A DNA stretch of 64,000 nt from VRUE01 sp963703175 (GCA_963703175.1 OY969794.1:124001-188000); one strand, 5' to 3'. Numbered from the stretch's first letter, positions 34,750 through 44,465 are shown. The notes: generated by a model from the sequence alone, not told the origin. Numbers and translations: made by a program.

Positions 34750-37373
34750 TAGCTGACCTTCGCTTCGATCGCCCGCTGCGCCGTAACCAGCGCCTGCTCG
34801 AGCTTCGAAGCGTCCTTCCCCCCAGCCTGCGCCATATCGTCGCGCCCGCCACCGCCACCACCGACGACCGCCGCCGCCTCACGCACGATCTCTGCCGCGG
34901 ATAGACCGCCACCAACGGCGCCCTTCGAGACCAGCACGACGAGCCCGACCTTGTCCCCTTCAGCGCCGCCAAGCGCGATCGCGGACTCACCGCCCAGCTT
35001 CGATTGCACGCGGTTGGCGAGCTCGAGCAACTGCTTTTGATCGGCGAGTGGTGCCTGGGAAGCGACGACGGCGATCCCGTCGACCTTCTTGGCCTCACTC
35101 ACTAAGCGCTCCGCCTCGTCGCCAAGCAGCTGCTTGGCCACCTCTTCTGCCCCCTCGCCTGCCTCGCGCAGCCGCTCGGCGGCGCGGCGGGCGGCGGTCA
35201 GCGGGTCCTGCGGCGATCCGAGTAGCTCGCCAACCTCGCGCAAGCGCCGCTCGCTGCTGCGGTACCAATCGATCGCGGCAGGGCCGGTCAGAGCCTCAAT
35301 CCGCCTCACGTTAGCGGCGCTTGACCCCTCTGAGGTGATCTTGAAAATGCCGACCTCGGCGGTGTTGGCGACGTGGGTGCCGCCACAGAGCTCGCGCGAG
35401 ACCGCATCGACCTCAACCACCCGCACCCACTCGCCGTATTTCTCGCCGAAGAGTGCCATCGCGCCGAGCTTTTCTGCCTCGGCGCGCTCCATCTCCAGCC
35501 AGCGCACCGGCCGGCTCGCCTTGATCCACTCGTTGACTCGCTCTTCGATCGCGGTCAGGTCCTCAGCGGCAACCCCCTGGCCATGAGTGAAGTCGAAGCG
35601 CAGCTTGTCCGGTCGCACGGCAGAGCCGGCCTGGCGTACGTGGTCGCCGAGCCGTTCGCGCAGCGCCGCGTGCAGGAGGTGGGTCGCGGTGTGGTTGCGC
35701 ATCGTCGCGTGTCGGGCCTCGTGGTCGACTAGGGCCTCGACCGCAACGCCGGGCTCGATAGGAGCGCCATTCGCCTCGACCTCGAGCGCCTGGTCTTCGC
35801 CTACCCGGTAGACGTCGACCACATGCGCCTCTCCCCCATCCCAGCGCAGCAGACCTGAATCGGCGACCTGGCCGCCGCCCTCGGCGTAGAAAGGACTCTC
35901 CTCGAGCTTGACTAGCGCCCGCCCACCATCGGCCGCAACCGCGGCAAGGCCAGTCGTCGCATGCAGGGTCTCGTAGCCGACGAAGCGCGTCGGTGGCGCC
36001 TCTGCGGCAAATGCAATGACCCTCCCGTGGCGATCCTCAGAGCCATGCGCGGTGGCCCCGCCGACACGGGCGCGCTGGCGCTGTTCCTCCATCAACTCCT
36101 CGAAACCGCCGTCGTCAACCGAGAGACCCTGCTCAGCGAGCAGCTCCTTGGTCAGGTCGTAGGGGAAGCCGTAGGTGTCGTGCAATTTGAAGGCGTCGGC
36201 GGCGTCGATCCAAGAGGTTTTGGACTCCTGCGCACCGGTTATCAGCCGTTCGAGCAACTCGGTTCCACGCTCCAGCGTGCGACCGAAGCTCTCCTCCTCA
36301 TCGCCAACCCAGCGGGCGATTGCCTCACGCTCCGCAACCAGCTCTGGGTAGGCACTTCCCATGATCTCGATCGTGCGCTCGGCGAAGCGCCCCAGCCAAG
36401 GTGCCTCGAAGCCAAGCGTGCGGCCCTGCTGTATTGCCCGTCGCATGATCCGTCGCAAGATGTAGCCGCGGTCCTCGTTGGATGGGACGACACCGTCGGC
36501 AATCAGGAAGGCGGCGGCGCGCGAATGGTCAGCGACGATCCGCATCGCCCGGGTTACCGCGCCTCCCTCCTCATAGGAGTGGCCGGACCGCTCCTCGGCG
36601 AGATCGATAAGCGGCCGGACGAGGTCGGTCTCGAAGACCGAGGGAACGTCCTGGAGAATCGCCGCCATCCGGTCAAGTCCCATGCCGGTGTCGATATTGC
36701 GCATCGGCAGCTCGGTCAGCACTCCGTCCGAGGAGAGGTCGTAGGTCATGAAGACGTGGTTCCAGAACTCGAGGAAGCGGTCGGTGTCGTCGCCGGGCCG
36801 CTCGCCCGCGGCGCCAAAGCCCTCGCCACGGTCGAGGTAGAGCTCGGAGCAGGGACCGCACGGCCCGGTGGGACCGGCCTGCCAAAAGTTGTCCTCGCGG
36901 CCGAGCAGGACGATTCGCTCCTCGGGCATCCCCTGGCCCTTCCAGATCTCAATCGCCTCCTCATCGGGGCCAAGGTCGAGCTCCTCATCGCCGCCGAAGA
37001 CCGTCGCCCAGATCCGCTCGGGGTCCATGCCGAAGCCTTGCGTCGCGAGCTCCCAACCCCAGGGGATCAACTCGGCCTTGAAATAGTCGCCAAAGCTCCA
37101 GTTGCCGAGCATCTCGAAGAAGGTGAGATGGCGGGCGGTCTTGCCAACCTCCTCGATGTCGGTCGTGCGGAAGCACTTCTGCACGTCGGCCAGCCGCGGC
37201 GCTGGCGGCCGCTCGAGCCCAAGGAAATAGGGCTTGAAAGGCTGCATCCCGGCGGTGGTCAACAGAACCGATGGGTCGTGGGCAGATGGAACCAACGAAG
37301 CCGAGGGCACGATCTTGTGCCCCCGCTGCTCGAAGAAGGAGAGATAGGTGTCGCGGATTTCCTCGGCTTTCAT
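34749..37373 (-). CDS. alaS: Alanyl-tRNA synthetase
   Basis: 874 aa from ATG 37373 (MKAEEIRDTYLSFFEQRGH). Class II catalytic core at 1-~240 (motif with RCFRTTDIEEVGKTARHLTF and FEMLGNWSFGDYFK). The editing domain carries HTATHLLHAALRE and the CGGTHVANTAEVG zinc site. The C-terminal C-Ala ends in GGGGGGRDDMAQAGG. It is the first gene in a packed run through ruvX, mltG, aroE, aroC, aroKB, aroQ and the M24 peptidase. Confidence 0.98.
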   Translation of the reverse strand: MKAEEIRDTYLSFFEQRGHKIVPSASLVPSAHDPSVLLTTAGMQPFKPYFLGLERPPAPRLADVQKCFRTTDIEEVGKTARHLTFFEMLGNWSFGDYFKAELIPWGWELATQGFGMDPERIWATVFGGDEELDLGPDEEAIEIWKGQGMPEERIVLLGREDNFWQAGPTGPCGPCSELYLDRGEGFGAAGERPGDDTDRFLEFWNHVFMTYDLSSDGVLTELPMRNIDTGMGLDRMAAILQDVPSVFETDLVRPLIDLAEERSGHSYEEGGAVTRAMRIVADHSRAAAFLIADGVVPSNEDRGYILRRIMRRAIQQGRTLGFEAPWLGRFAERTIEIMGSAYPELVAEREAIARWVGDEEESFGRTLERGTELLERLITGAQESKTSWIDAADAFKLHDTYGFPYDLTKELLAEQGLSVDDGGFEELMEEQRQRARVGGATAHGSEDRHGRVIAFAAEAPPTRFVGYETLHATTGLAAVAADGGRALVKLEESPFYAEGGGQVADSGLLRWDGGEAHVVDVYRVGEDQALEVEANGAPIEPGVAVEALVDHEARHATMRNHTATHLLHAALRERLGDHVRQAGSAVRPDKLRFDFTHGQGVAAEDLTAIEERVNEWIKASRPVRWLEMERAEAEKLGAMALFGEKYGEWVRVVEVDAVSRELCGGTHVANTAEVGIFKITSEGSSAANVRRIEALTGPAAIDWYRSSERRLREVGELLGSPQDPLTAARRAAERLREAGEGAEEVAKQLLGDEAERLVSEAKKVDGIAVVASQAPLADQKQLLELANRVQSKLGGESAIALGGAEGDKVGLVVLVSKGAVGGGLSAAEIVREAAAVVGGGGGGRDDMAQAGGKDASKLEQALVTAQRAIEAKVS

Positions 37374-37417
37374 TGGCAACAAAGCCTAAGTGAACGGGGC
37401 GCCAATCCGGAGAGGCG

Positions 37418-38866
37418 TCAGCCAGCGCGAGCGATGGTGCCGTGGCCGACGATGGCCTTGCCACTGAGCAGCACCGCCGCTTGCCCCGGTGAGGCGGCGT
37501 CGAACGACTCGCCGAGCTCTATCTCCAGCTCTGAATGTCGCCCGGCTTCCGCCGCTGCAATTGCCGCTGGGATGACTTCTGAGTGATAACGCAGCCTGAC
37601 CGCGTCTACCCGGTCGCCGTCGCGGTGCAGGACGGCGTCACGAATCCGTACCAGCCTGGTTGCCAATTCCGCCCGTGGGCCAACCGTGACCGTGTTGGCA
37701 GCTGCGTCGGTGGCGAGGACGTAGAGGGGCTCCGGCGCGGAAACCCCGATCCCGCGGCGCTGACCGACGGTGAAGTTGTGATGGCCGCGGTGGCGACCAA
37801 TTGCCTGGCCCGCGGGATCGAGCACCGCGCCGTCGCGCTCGGCGAGACCGCCGTGTCGACGCAGAAACCGGCTCTTGCCCTGTCCGGCCAAAAAGCAGAG
37901 GTCTTGACTCTCGGGCTTCTTGGCGACGGAAAGCCCGTGCCGGGCGGCGATCTCGCGCACCTCGGGCTTGCTCAGCTCGGTCAGCGGGAAGCGCAGGCGG
38001 TCGAGCATCCGCGGCGGCAGAGCGGCAAGCATGTAGCTCTGGTCCTTGGCTTGGTCAGAGGCGGCCGCAAGCAGCGGCCCGCGGTCGTCCTCGATGATCC
38101 GCGCGTAGTGGCCAGTGACCAAATAGTCGGCACCGAGACGTTCGGCGAGGTCGACCATCGCGGCGATCCGCACCTCGCCATTGCAGACGATGCACGGATT
38201 AGGAGTCGCGCCGGCGCCATAGCCGTCGAGAAAGGCGCCGACGACGCGGCGGCGAAATTCCTCCTCAAGGTCGAGAGTGAGGTGCGGGATGCCCAACGAG
38301 TGGGCGACTGCGCGAGCACCGAGGACGGCCTCGGGCGAGCAGCAGGCCTTAGCGCCGTCGGTCTCCGGGTCGGCCCAGAGCTTCAAGGTGACGCCGAGAA
38401 CGTCGGCGCCCCGCTCGCGCTCCAAGAGTGCGGCTACGGCGCTGTCGACGCCGCCGGACATAGCGATCAGGACGCGGCCGGCGTGCGGCGGGGCGAGCGT
38501 CTCCGAAGAGGCTGCTGCACTAGCGAGGGCGCGATGCAGCGCATCGGCAGCCAGCTGGGCGGCATGGCGCTTGGCCGGCGTCAGTCCTCCCACCGCCTCA
38601 TCCACCTCGTCGATCCCGATTCGCGCCGCCTCGATCACAGGCTCGCCGTCGACCATCTCGGCGACCGCCGCGGTGGCAGCGCGGGTGGCCCCGCAGCCCT
38701 CGGCGTCGAAGCTCACGCGGGCCACGCACCCGTCCTCGACCAGCAGCGAGACCCGCGAGAGGTCCCCGCAGGCTGCCCCTCCAGCGGCGCCGGTGAACCC
38801 AGCGTCAAAAGGCGGCCCAAGCCTCGCCTCGTCACGCAGGTAGTGCTCAAAAAGCTCCCGGCTCAT
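37418..38866 (-). CDS. mnmA: IscU/SufU-like domain fused to tRNA 2-thiouridylase MnmA
   Basis: 482 aa from ATG 38866. Residues 1-~118 form an IscU-like scaffold domain with Cys33 (AACGDLS) and Cys58 (EGCGATRAA); at the third ligand position the IscU His-Cys pair reads His101-Ala102, so one ligand cysteine is missing. Residues ~128-482 are MnmA, which puts sulfur on U34 of Lys/Glu/Gln tRNAs: PP-loop AMSGGVDSAVAAL (136-147), catalytic cysteines in NPCIVCNGEV and QDLCFLAG, and NFTVGQRRGIG. The fusion suggests direct sulfur or cluster delivery. Longer upstream starts are not family-like. Confidence 0.93.
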   Translation of the reverse strand: MSRELFEHYLRDEARLGPPFDAGFTGAAGGAACGDLSRVSLLVEDGCVARVSFDAEGCGATRAATAAVAEMVDGEPVIEAARIGIDEVDEAVGGLTPAKRHAAQLAADALHRALASAAASSETLAPPHAGRVLIAMSGGVDSAVAALLERERGADVLGVTLKLWADPETDGAKACCSPEAVLGARAVAHSLGIPHLTLDLEEEFRRRVVGAFLDGYGAGATPNPCIVCNGEVRIAAMVDLAERLGADYLVTGHYARIIEDDRGPLLAAASDQAKDQSYMLAALPPRMLDRLRFPLTELSKPEVREIAARHGLSVAKKPESQDLCFLAGQGKSRFLRRHGGLAERDGAVLDPAGQAIGRHRGHHNFTVGQRRGIGVSAPEPLYVLATDAAANTVTVGPRAELATRLVRIRDAVLHRDGDRVDAVRLRYHSEVIPAAIAAAEAGRHSELEIELGESFDAASPGQAAVLLSGKAIVGHGTIARAG

Positions 38867-39565
38867 GCACCACAGCGTAGAGCCGCACGTAGATCCGCAG
38901 CAATCCTCGCCTCGTCGTCGCGCAACTGCAGCCAAGTCACCCGCATCACCCGCCAGCCGTCGATCATGAGCAGTCGGTCACGTTCGCGATCGGACTCGAA
39001 TGCCTGACGAGTCCCGTGCACCGCTCGCCCATCTAACTCGACGACTAAGCGCTGTGCTTGACAGAGGCAGTCAACAGAGAAGAACCGCCCGCCGGCAGCT
39101 ACGTCCGCGTTGAACCGGGGGCGCGGCAACCCGTGCGAGTCGATCAGCCCGACAAAACGCTCCTCCAGTTCGCGCTTGGTCACCCCCGCGCCTCCGCGCC
39201 TTCAGCCAGCAGCTCCCGCAGGACGGCAGATCCCCGCCGTCGCGGATACCGCGCAAGCAGATCCGGAATCGACAGCCGACCGGTCAACGCCTGCACTTCA
39301 ACCTCGTTCAGCGCCCGCTCGACCTGCCGCCGGGACCCAACCGCCGCCAAGTCCAGAACCGTCCGCGGCACCGTAGTCACCGGAATCCCCTCGACCACGG
39401 TCCGCTCGTCGTCCGGGAGAACCGCCGGTGGACCACGATTCCGTCCGGTGCCCGCCATCCGCTGGCTCTCGTCACGTCGATCGCGCGGCCGGAGCCGTTC
39501 TGCAGCCGCCAGAGCTGCACTGCAGACCGATAGCTCAGCACTGCATCAGACCCAGATGCAAGTAG
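38863..39565 (-). pseudogene. DUF559 (very-short-patch-repair-like) endonuclease-domain gene, broken by two frameshifts
   Basis: Three pieces read in order on the minus strand: about 39565-39423 (DAVLSYRSAVQLWRLQ ... IVVHRR), then 39422-39180 (VLPDDERTVVEGIPVTT ... LLAEGAEARG), then 39183-38863 (MTKRELEERF ... VVELDGRAVHGTRQAFESDR). Together they match one AbiEi-like plus DUF559 protein; each break is repaired by adding one G (near 39422 and in the G5 run near 39184). The true N-terminus is missing. The last piece overlaps mnmA by 4 nt and could still be translated as a 106-aa DUF559 domain. Confidence 0.7.
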
Positions 39566-40019
39566 CCGGCTCGGTCAGTAGATCTCGACAGGTCGAGACG
39601 GACTCGTCGCGCTCCAGTACTCCATTCGCTGTTCATATGCCGCCGTTCGGGGCACTCGTCGATCTGAATGCGCATCGACACGACATCGAGGGTCGATCGT
39701 GACTCGCCCCGGCACACGCGTGGCGCGCGCAATGTCAAATTTCTCCCCAATGGGCGTGTCGCGGGAGGCGCCCGACCGAGCCACGCCTACAAAAGAGGCT
39801 CCAACCCGCCGTTGCCGCCCCTGGCTTTGATCCCTTGAAGAAAAGGGTGGGCGCCTCCTCCGGATCCCACAGGACCAAGAGAGATCGGCCCCCGCGCCGT
39901 TTGTGTTGGGTCAAACGGTGGGACGGCTCTCGCACGGGCTCGAGCCTCGGGTCAACCGTAGCACCGCACACGCTCGCTGGCGAGTAGAAATCAATCCAGA
40001 TTGAAGCCCGCCAGGCGGG
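39566..40019. other. Intergenic region with no supported gene
   Basis: About 450 nt between the decayed DUF559 gene and the gene at 40020. Short frames exist on both strands, but none has a ribosome-binding site or family similarity. It probably includes the eroded 5' end of the DUF559 gene. Two small hairpins (TCAAT/ATTGA at 39991-40004 and CCCGC/GCGGG at 40007-40019) sit directly after the stop of the minus-strand gene at 40020 and may terminate it. Confidence 0.5.
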
Positions 40020-40313
40020 TCAGTCGAGATTGGAGAGCAAGAACTCAGCCTCGCTCCAATCATCGCCTCTTACCCGCAGGGCAATATCACCGCGACCGAA
40101 ACGGTCGATTGGCCAGTCCGCCGTCAGAACAGCCTCGATCCCGGCCTCTTCCAGCGCTTGGTGCCAGGCCCTTGCGGTGCGCACGTCGCCGAAGTCGCGT
40201 ACGACCTCCCATGAATCAAATGCCGGGTCATCAACCTGAATGGGCGTCTTGCCCGGACCGGGCTGGCGGCCTCGACGGGTAAATCGAAAGCGATCGAGGA
40301 GGCTCATGGCCAT
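40020..40313 (-). CDS. Small hypothetical protein, DUF2007-like
   Basis: 97-aa soluble protein. The region WEVVRDFGDVRTARAWHQAL then EEAGIEAVLTAD has the beta-alpha-beta pattern of DUF2007-like putative signal-transducing proteins (a strand, a helix with Ala/Glu, then a short strand), and DIALRVRGDDWSEAEFLL completes a ferredoxin-like half. The N-terminus is basic (LLDRFRFTRRGR). Two ATG codons (40313, 40307) are possible starts. It lies 39 nt downstream of aspS on the same strand. Confidence 0.65.
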   Translation of the reverse strand: MAMSLLDRFRFTRRGRQPGPGKTPIQVDDPAFDSWEVVRDFGDVRTARAWHQALEEAGIEAVLTADWPIDRFGRGDIALRVRGDDWSEAEFLLSNLD

Positions 40314-40352
40314 ATCTTGACCATTCTTCGCTGCGAGGGAATCGATCCCGGC

Positions 40353-42149
40353 CTAGCTCCCACCAGGACCGCGGCGGCGCAGTTCGATGCCGAGCTCTTT
40401 CAGTTGCATCTCATCAACTGGCGCTGGAGCGCCGGTCAGAGCATCGGTGCCCGAGGCGGTCTTCGGGAATGCGATCACGTCGCGGATCGAGTCGGCGCCG
40501 GCAAGCCGCTGCACGATGCGGTCAAGTCCATAGGCAATGCCGCCGTGCGGGGGCGCGCCGTAGCGCAGAGCCTCAAGCAGGAAGCCGAAGCGCGCCTGGG
40601 CTTCCTCGGCATCGATGCCGAGCGCGGCGAAGAGCTCCTCCTGCACATCGGCGCGGTGAATACGGATCGAGCCGCCGCCCATCTCCTGGCCGTTCCAGAC
40701 CAGGTCATAGGCGAGCGCACGCGCCTCGCCCGGCTGGGCGGGGTCGAACTCTCCAGCTGGAGCCGTAAAGGGATGGTGCAGCGGGTCCCAGCGTGCGCCG
40801 TCCGCGCTCTGCTCCAGCAGCGGCCAGTCGACCACCCAGACAAGCCGGTGCTCATCCTCGGGGATCAGCTCGAAGCGCTCCGCCAGATCGACCCGCAATT
40901 GCCCCAGCACCGCATTGGCGACGCGATGCTGATCGGCAACCAACAGCAGCAGGTCACCCTCTTCCGCGCCAAGGCAAGTGTTGAGCTCAGCCAACTCACC
41001 CTCGGAGAGGAACTTGGCGGTTGGAGAACGCCAGCCGTCGCCCTCCCGGAAGGCCCAAACCAGCCCTTTCGCCCCCAGCTCTTGGGCGCGCGAGATCAGC
41101 CCGTCGAGCTCAGAGCGCGGCATCTCACGACGACCGGCATTGAGCCCGCGCACCGCGCCACCGGCTTCGATCGTCCCGCGAAAGACTTTGAACTCGGTCT
41201 CGGCAAGGGCATCGGATAGGTCGACCAGCTCGAGCCCGAAGCGCATGTCCGGCCGATCGGTGCCGAAGCGGCTCATCGCCTCGTCGTAGGGAAGCCGCTC
41301 GATCGGCAGCTCGACCTTCGGCCCCCCGACCCGCTCGAATACATGTGCCAGGAGGCGCTCGTTGACCTCGATCACGTCATCGACGTCGACAAAGGACATC
41401 TCGATGTCGAGCTGGGTGAAGTCGGGCTGGCGATCGGCGCGCAGATCCTCGTCCCGGAAGCAGCGGGCGATTTGGTAGTAGCGCTCGAAGCCAGCGACCA
41501 TCAGCAGCTGCTTGAACAGTTGCGGTGACTGCGGCAAGGCGTAGAAGGAGCCCTGCTGGAGTCGGCTCGGGACGAGGAAGTCGCGAGCGCCCTCGGGAGT
41601 AGAGCGGGTCAGCACCGGCGTCTCGACGTCGAGGAAGCCCTCGCCATCGAGGAACTCGCGCATCGCCGCGGTCACACGGTGGCGGAGGGCAAGCGCCTCG
41701 CGCATTGGCTCGCGGCGCAGGTCGAGGTAGCGATGCCGCAGGCGGGCATCCTCGCCGACCTCGCCTGAGAAGCCCTCGATCTGGAAGGGCGGCGTCTCAG
41801 CATCGGCAAGCAACTCGGCGGCGCTCACCGCTAGCTCGAACTCGCCAGTCGGAAGCTCCGGATTGACCGTCTCCGCAGAGCGGCGGACAACACTGCCGGC
41901 GGTGCTCAGCACGTCCTCGGCACGCAGCTTGTGGGCAAGCTCGAAGGCCTCACCGGAGGAGTCAGGGTGGAAAACGAGCTGGACGATTCCGGTCCGGTCG
42001 CGCAGGTCGATGAAGATCAGCCCTCCATGGTCGCGCCGACGATGTACCCAGCCGGCAACCCGCACGGTCGAGTCGACCCGGTCGCCGAGCACCTGCCCGC
42101 ACCAGGTATCGCGGTACCCGTTGGCACGGAGTGCGGGGGCGTCGCTCAT
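40353..42149 (-). CDS. aspS: Aspartyl-tRNA synthetase (bacterial type)
   Basis: 598-aa class IIb synthetase. The N-terminal OB-fold anticodon domain covers residues 1-~110 (VRVAGWVHRRRDHGGLIFID). Motif 2 is RYYQIARCFRDEDLRADRQP, the bacterial GAD insertion is about 290-410, and motif 3 is GIAYGLDRIVQRLAG. Whether it also charges tRNA-Asn cannot be read from sequence here. It overlaps hisS by 4 nt, the common hisS-aspS pair. Confidence 0.97.
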   Translation of the reverse strand: MSDAPALRANGYRDTWCGQVLGDRVDSTVRVAGWVHRRRDHGGLIFIDLRDRTGIVQLVFHPDSSGEAFELAHKLRAEDVLSTAGSVVRRSAETVNPELPTGEFELAVSAAELLADAETPPFQIEGFSGEVGEDARLRHRYLDLRREPMREALALRHRVTAAMREFLDGEGFLDVETPVLTRSTPEGARDFLVPSRLQQGSFYALPQSPQLFKQLLMVAGFERYYQIARCFRDEDLRADRQPDFTQLDIEMSFVDVDDVIEVNERLLAHVFERVGGPKVELPIERLPYDEAMSRFGTDRPDMRFGLELVDLSDALAETEFKVFRGTIEAGGAVRGLNAGRREMPRSELDGLISRAQELGAKGLVWAFREGDGWRSPTAKFLSEGELAELNTCLGAEEGDLLLLVADQHRVANAVLGQLRVDLAERFELIPEDEHRLVWVVDWPLLEQSADGARWDPLHHPFTAPAGEFDPAQPGEARALAYDLVWNGQEMGGGSIRIHRADVQEELFAALGIDAEEAQARFGFLLEALRYGAPPHGGIAYGLDRIVQRLAGADSIRDVIAFPKTASGTDALTGAPAPVDEMQLKELGIELRRRGPGGS

Positions 42150-43399
42150 GCTTGGCCTCCCGTCAGCTCGGTGACCAGCCGGGCCGGATCGAGCTCGCGC
42201 TGCTCACCGCTGTCCATGTCGCGCACCTGCGCTGGACCATCCGGATGGAGGAAGACAACAAGCCGGGCGCCGATCCGGTCCGCGTGTTTCAGCTGACCCT
42301 TCGATCCACGGCCGGCGAGATCAAACTCGGCTGCGACGCCAGCATTGCGAAGGTCGGCCGTGAGCGCGACCGCCTGCCGCTCGACCTCGGTGTCGTACTC
42401 AAAGGAGAAGAAGACCGGCCGCATCCCCGCGTCCCCAGCTTCCTCATCGCCAAGGGCCAGCAGGATCCGCTCGATCCCCACAGCCCAGCCGACCGCCGGA
42501 GTCGGCGGGCCACCGAGCTGCTCGATCAGGCCGTCATAGCGGCCGCCGCCACCGAGCTCCGACTGAGCTCCGAGCCGGTCGCAAACAAACGAGAAGATCG
42601 TCCGCGTGTAGTAGTCGAGGCCGCGAACGAGGGTCGGGTCGATCGTGTAATCGACACCCGAGGCGTCGAGGTAGGTACACACCGTCTTGAAGTGCTCGGC
42701 GTCCTCGCCTTCGAGGTGGTCGACCAGCGTCGGGGCGTTCTCCATCACACCCCGAGTCCCATCATCGTCGGAGTCGAAGGCGCGGAGTGGATTGACGTCG
42801 ATCCGCTCGCGCACATCCTTTGACAGGTCCTCCTCATGCGCGTGCAGATGCGACTTCAGCTCCTCCAGGTAGGACCGGCGTGCCTCGAAAGAGCCGAGGC
42901 TGCCAAGGCGAAGCTCAACCCCGGACACCGCCAGCTCTTTGAGCAAGGCGTCGAGCATGGCGATTGCCTCGACGTCGGCGGCGGGCGAATCGCTCCCGAT
43001 CGTCTCGACGCCGATCTGGTGGAACTGGCGATAGCGACCCGCCTGGGGACGCTCATGGCGAAAGAAGGGCCCAACGTAGGACAGCTTCACCGGCTGGGCC
43101 AGCTTATGCATGCCGTGCTCAAGGTAGGCGCGGCAGATCGGCGCGGTCCCCTCCGGTCGCAGGGTGATGCTGCGACCACCCTTGTCCTCGAAAGTGAACA
43201 TCTCCTTGCGCACGATGTCGGTGGAGCGTCCGACCCCGCGCTCGAACAGCTCGGTGTCCTCAAAGACCGGAGTCGCGATCGGCTCATAGCCGGCACGGGC
43301 GAAGATCGCCGTGGCCGCAACTTCTATCCGCCGTCGGGCATGGGCGCCCGCCGGCAGAACATCGAAGGTCCCGCGTGGGGCCTGGTACTTGCTCGCCAT
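42146..43399 (-). CDS. hisS: Histidyl-tRNA synthetase
   Basis: 417-aa class IIa synthetase. Motif 1 region GYEPIATPVFEDTELFERGV, motif 2 YVGPFFRHERPQAGRYRQFH, the histidine-binding HisA segment LVRGLDYYTRTIFSFV and motif 3 GGGGRYDGLIEQLGG with AVGWAVGIERILLAL. The C-terminal anticodon domain is about 320-417. Coupled to aspS by an ATGA overlap. Confidence 0.97.
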   Translation of the reverse strand: MASKYQAPRGTFDVLPAGAHARRRIEVAATAIFARAGYEPIATPVFEDTELFERGVGRSTDIVRKEMFTFEDKGGRSITLRPEGTAPICRAYLEHGMHKLAQPVKLSYVGPFFRHERPQAGRYRQFHQIGVETIGSDSPAADVEAIAMLDALLKELAVSGVELRLGSLGSFEARRSYLEELKSHLHAHEEDLSKDVRERIDVNPLRAFDSDDDGTRGVMENAPTLVDHLEGEDAEHFKTVCTYLDASGVDYTIDPTLVRGLDYYTRTIFSFVCDRLGAQSELGGGGRYDGLIEQLGGPPTPAVGWAVGIERILLALGDEEAGDAGMRPVFFSFEYDTEVERQAVALTADLRNAGVAAEFDLAGRGSKGQLKHADRIGARLVVFLHPDGPAQVRDMDSGEQRELDPARLVTELTGGQA

Positions 43400-43431
43400 C
43401 GTGGCGCGACCTTACCTGCGGAGCGCTCAGC

Positions 43432-44076
43432 TCAGCGTGCCAGTTCGGCGAGAAAGGGATTACTCGCCCGCTCGGCGCCGAGTGTGGTGACACCCATGTG
43501 CCCTGGGTAGACGCCGGTCTCCGGCGGATGGGAGTCGAGAAGCGTACGAATCGAACGCATCAGCGTCGGGCCGTCGCCGCCGGGCAGATCGACCCGACCT
43601 ACCGACCCTTGGAAGAGAACGTCGCCAGAAAACATTGCGTCCTCGTCTCGCACTGAGTAGGTGACGTGACCAGGGCTATGGCCTGGGGTGAAGATCACGT
43701 CGATGGTCATCCCCGCCAGCTCCAGCGTCTCTCCCCCCTTGACCGTCTCATCGGCCTCATAGTTGTCGTACGGACCGATTCCAGGCATCGGCACGTAGGC
43801 CATGATGTCGGCGAGCAGGGGTCGCTCCAACTCCGGGCAGTAAACCGGCGCGCCGGTGACCGTCGCTACCGGCGAGACCGCACCGATGTGATCGAAGTGG
43901 CAGTGGGTGACCAAGATCGCCTCGATCCTCGTCCCCATTTGCTCGACTGTGGCGAGGATCCGGTCGGGCTCGTCACCGGGATCGACGATCAGGCCGCGGC
44001 CGGAGCCTTCGCGCCGCAACACGAAGCAGTTCTCCGCGATCGGCCCGACGGTGAGCATCTGAACATCGAGGCTCAT
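43432..44076 (-). CDS. Metallo-beta-lactamase-fold hydrolase (glyoxalase II-like)
   Basis: 214-aa binuclear metal hydrolase. THCHFDHIGAVSPV is the HxHxDH motif, with further ligands at FTPGHSPGHVTYSV, MFSGDVLFQGSVGR and the C-terminal VYPGHMGVTTLG. The compact size and VDPGDEPDRIL segment fit the glyoxalase II-like subgroup that hydrolyses thioesters. It overlaps the following small membrane protein gene by 4 nt (ATGA) and precedes hisS by 32 nt. Confidence 0.9.
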   Translation of the reverse strand: MSLDVQMLTVGPIAENCFVLRREGSGRGLIVDPGDEPDRILATVEQMGTRIEAILVTHCHFDHIGAVSPVATVTGAPVYCPELERPLLADIMAYVPMPGIGPYDNYEADETVKGGETLELAGMTIDVIFTPGHSPGHVTYSVRDEDAMFSGDVLFQGSVGRVDLPGGDGPTLMRSIRTLLDSHPPETGVYPGHMGVTTLGAERASNPFLAELAR

Positions 44077-44438
44077 CCCTTCTCCCGGGCGCGAATCCGG
44101 GCGCGCTCACGCCGTCGCCAGAGCGTTGAATCGATGTAGTAGCCGGCCGGGATATAGAAGACGAGCATGAAGGCGCCGAGACCGAAGGCCGCCCCCGGCG
44201 GGCGTTTGAAGATCAGCATCAACAGCGCAGTGAAGACGACAGCGGCGACCACGCCGCGGAGGATCGAACTGCGCCAGGTCGGCGGGGAATCGGTTTTGGG
44301 CGAACCCGTACGGCCGGCGCGGGCGCGGGCTTTCGCCTCCTCGCGGCTGCGGGGGCGGCCAGCGCGACGGTTCGGATCGACTCGCCCCCCCTGCGTCCCG
44401 CGGTGCTTGCGACGGCGCTTCTTCTTCGTTTGAGCCAT
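44073..44438 (-). CDS. Small basic membrane protein
   Basis: 121-aa protein with a very basic cytoplasmic N-terminus (MAQTKKKRRRKHRGTQGG and about 35 more charged residues), two membrane helices (about 60-77 and 85-103) separated by KRPPG, and a basic tail (WRRRERARIRAREKG). No catalytic motif. It is coupled to the metallo-beta-lactamase-fold gene. It is similar in layout to small actinobacterial proteins of unknown role. Confidence 0.75.
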   Translation of the reverse strand: MAQTKKKRRRKHRGTQGGRVDPNRRAGRPRSREEAKARARAGRTGSPKTDSPPTWRSSILRGVVAAVVFTALLMLIFKRPPGAAFGLGAFMLVFYIPAGYYIDSTLWRRRERARIRAREKG

Positions 44439-44465
44439 ATGTCGGAATCTAGCGGGCCGCGTCCC

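Noticed and set aside
39535..39971. Short minus-strand frames near 39.6-40.0 kb as genes
   Set aside because: No ribosome-binding site, biased composition or family match; they overlap the eroded start of the DUF559 gene.
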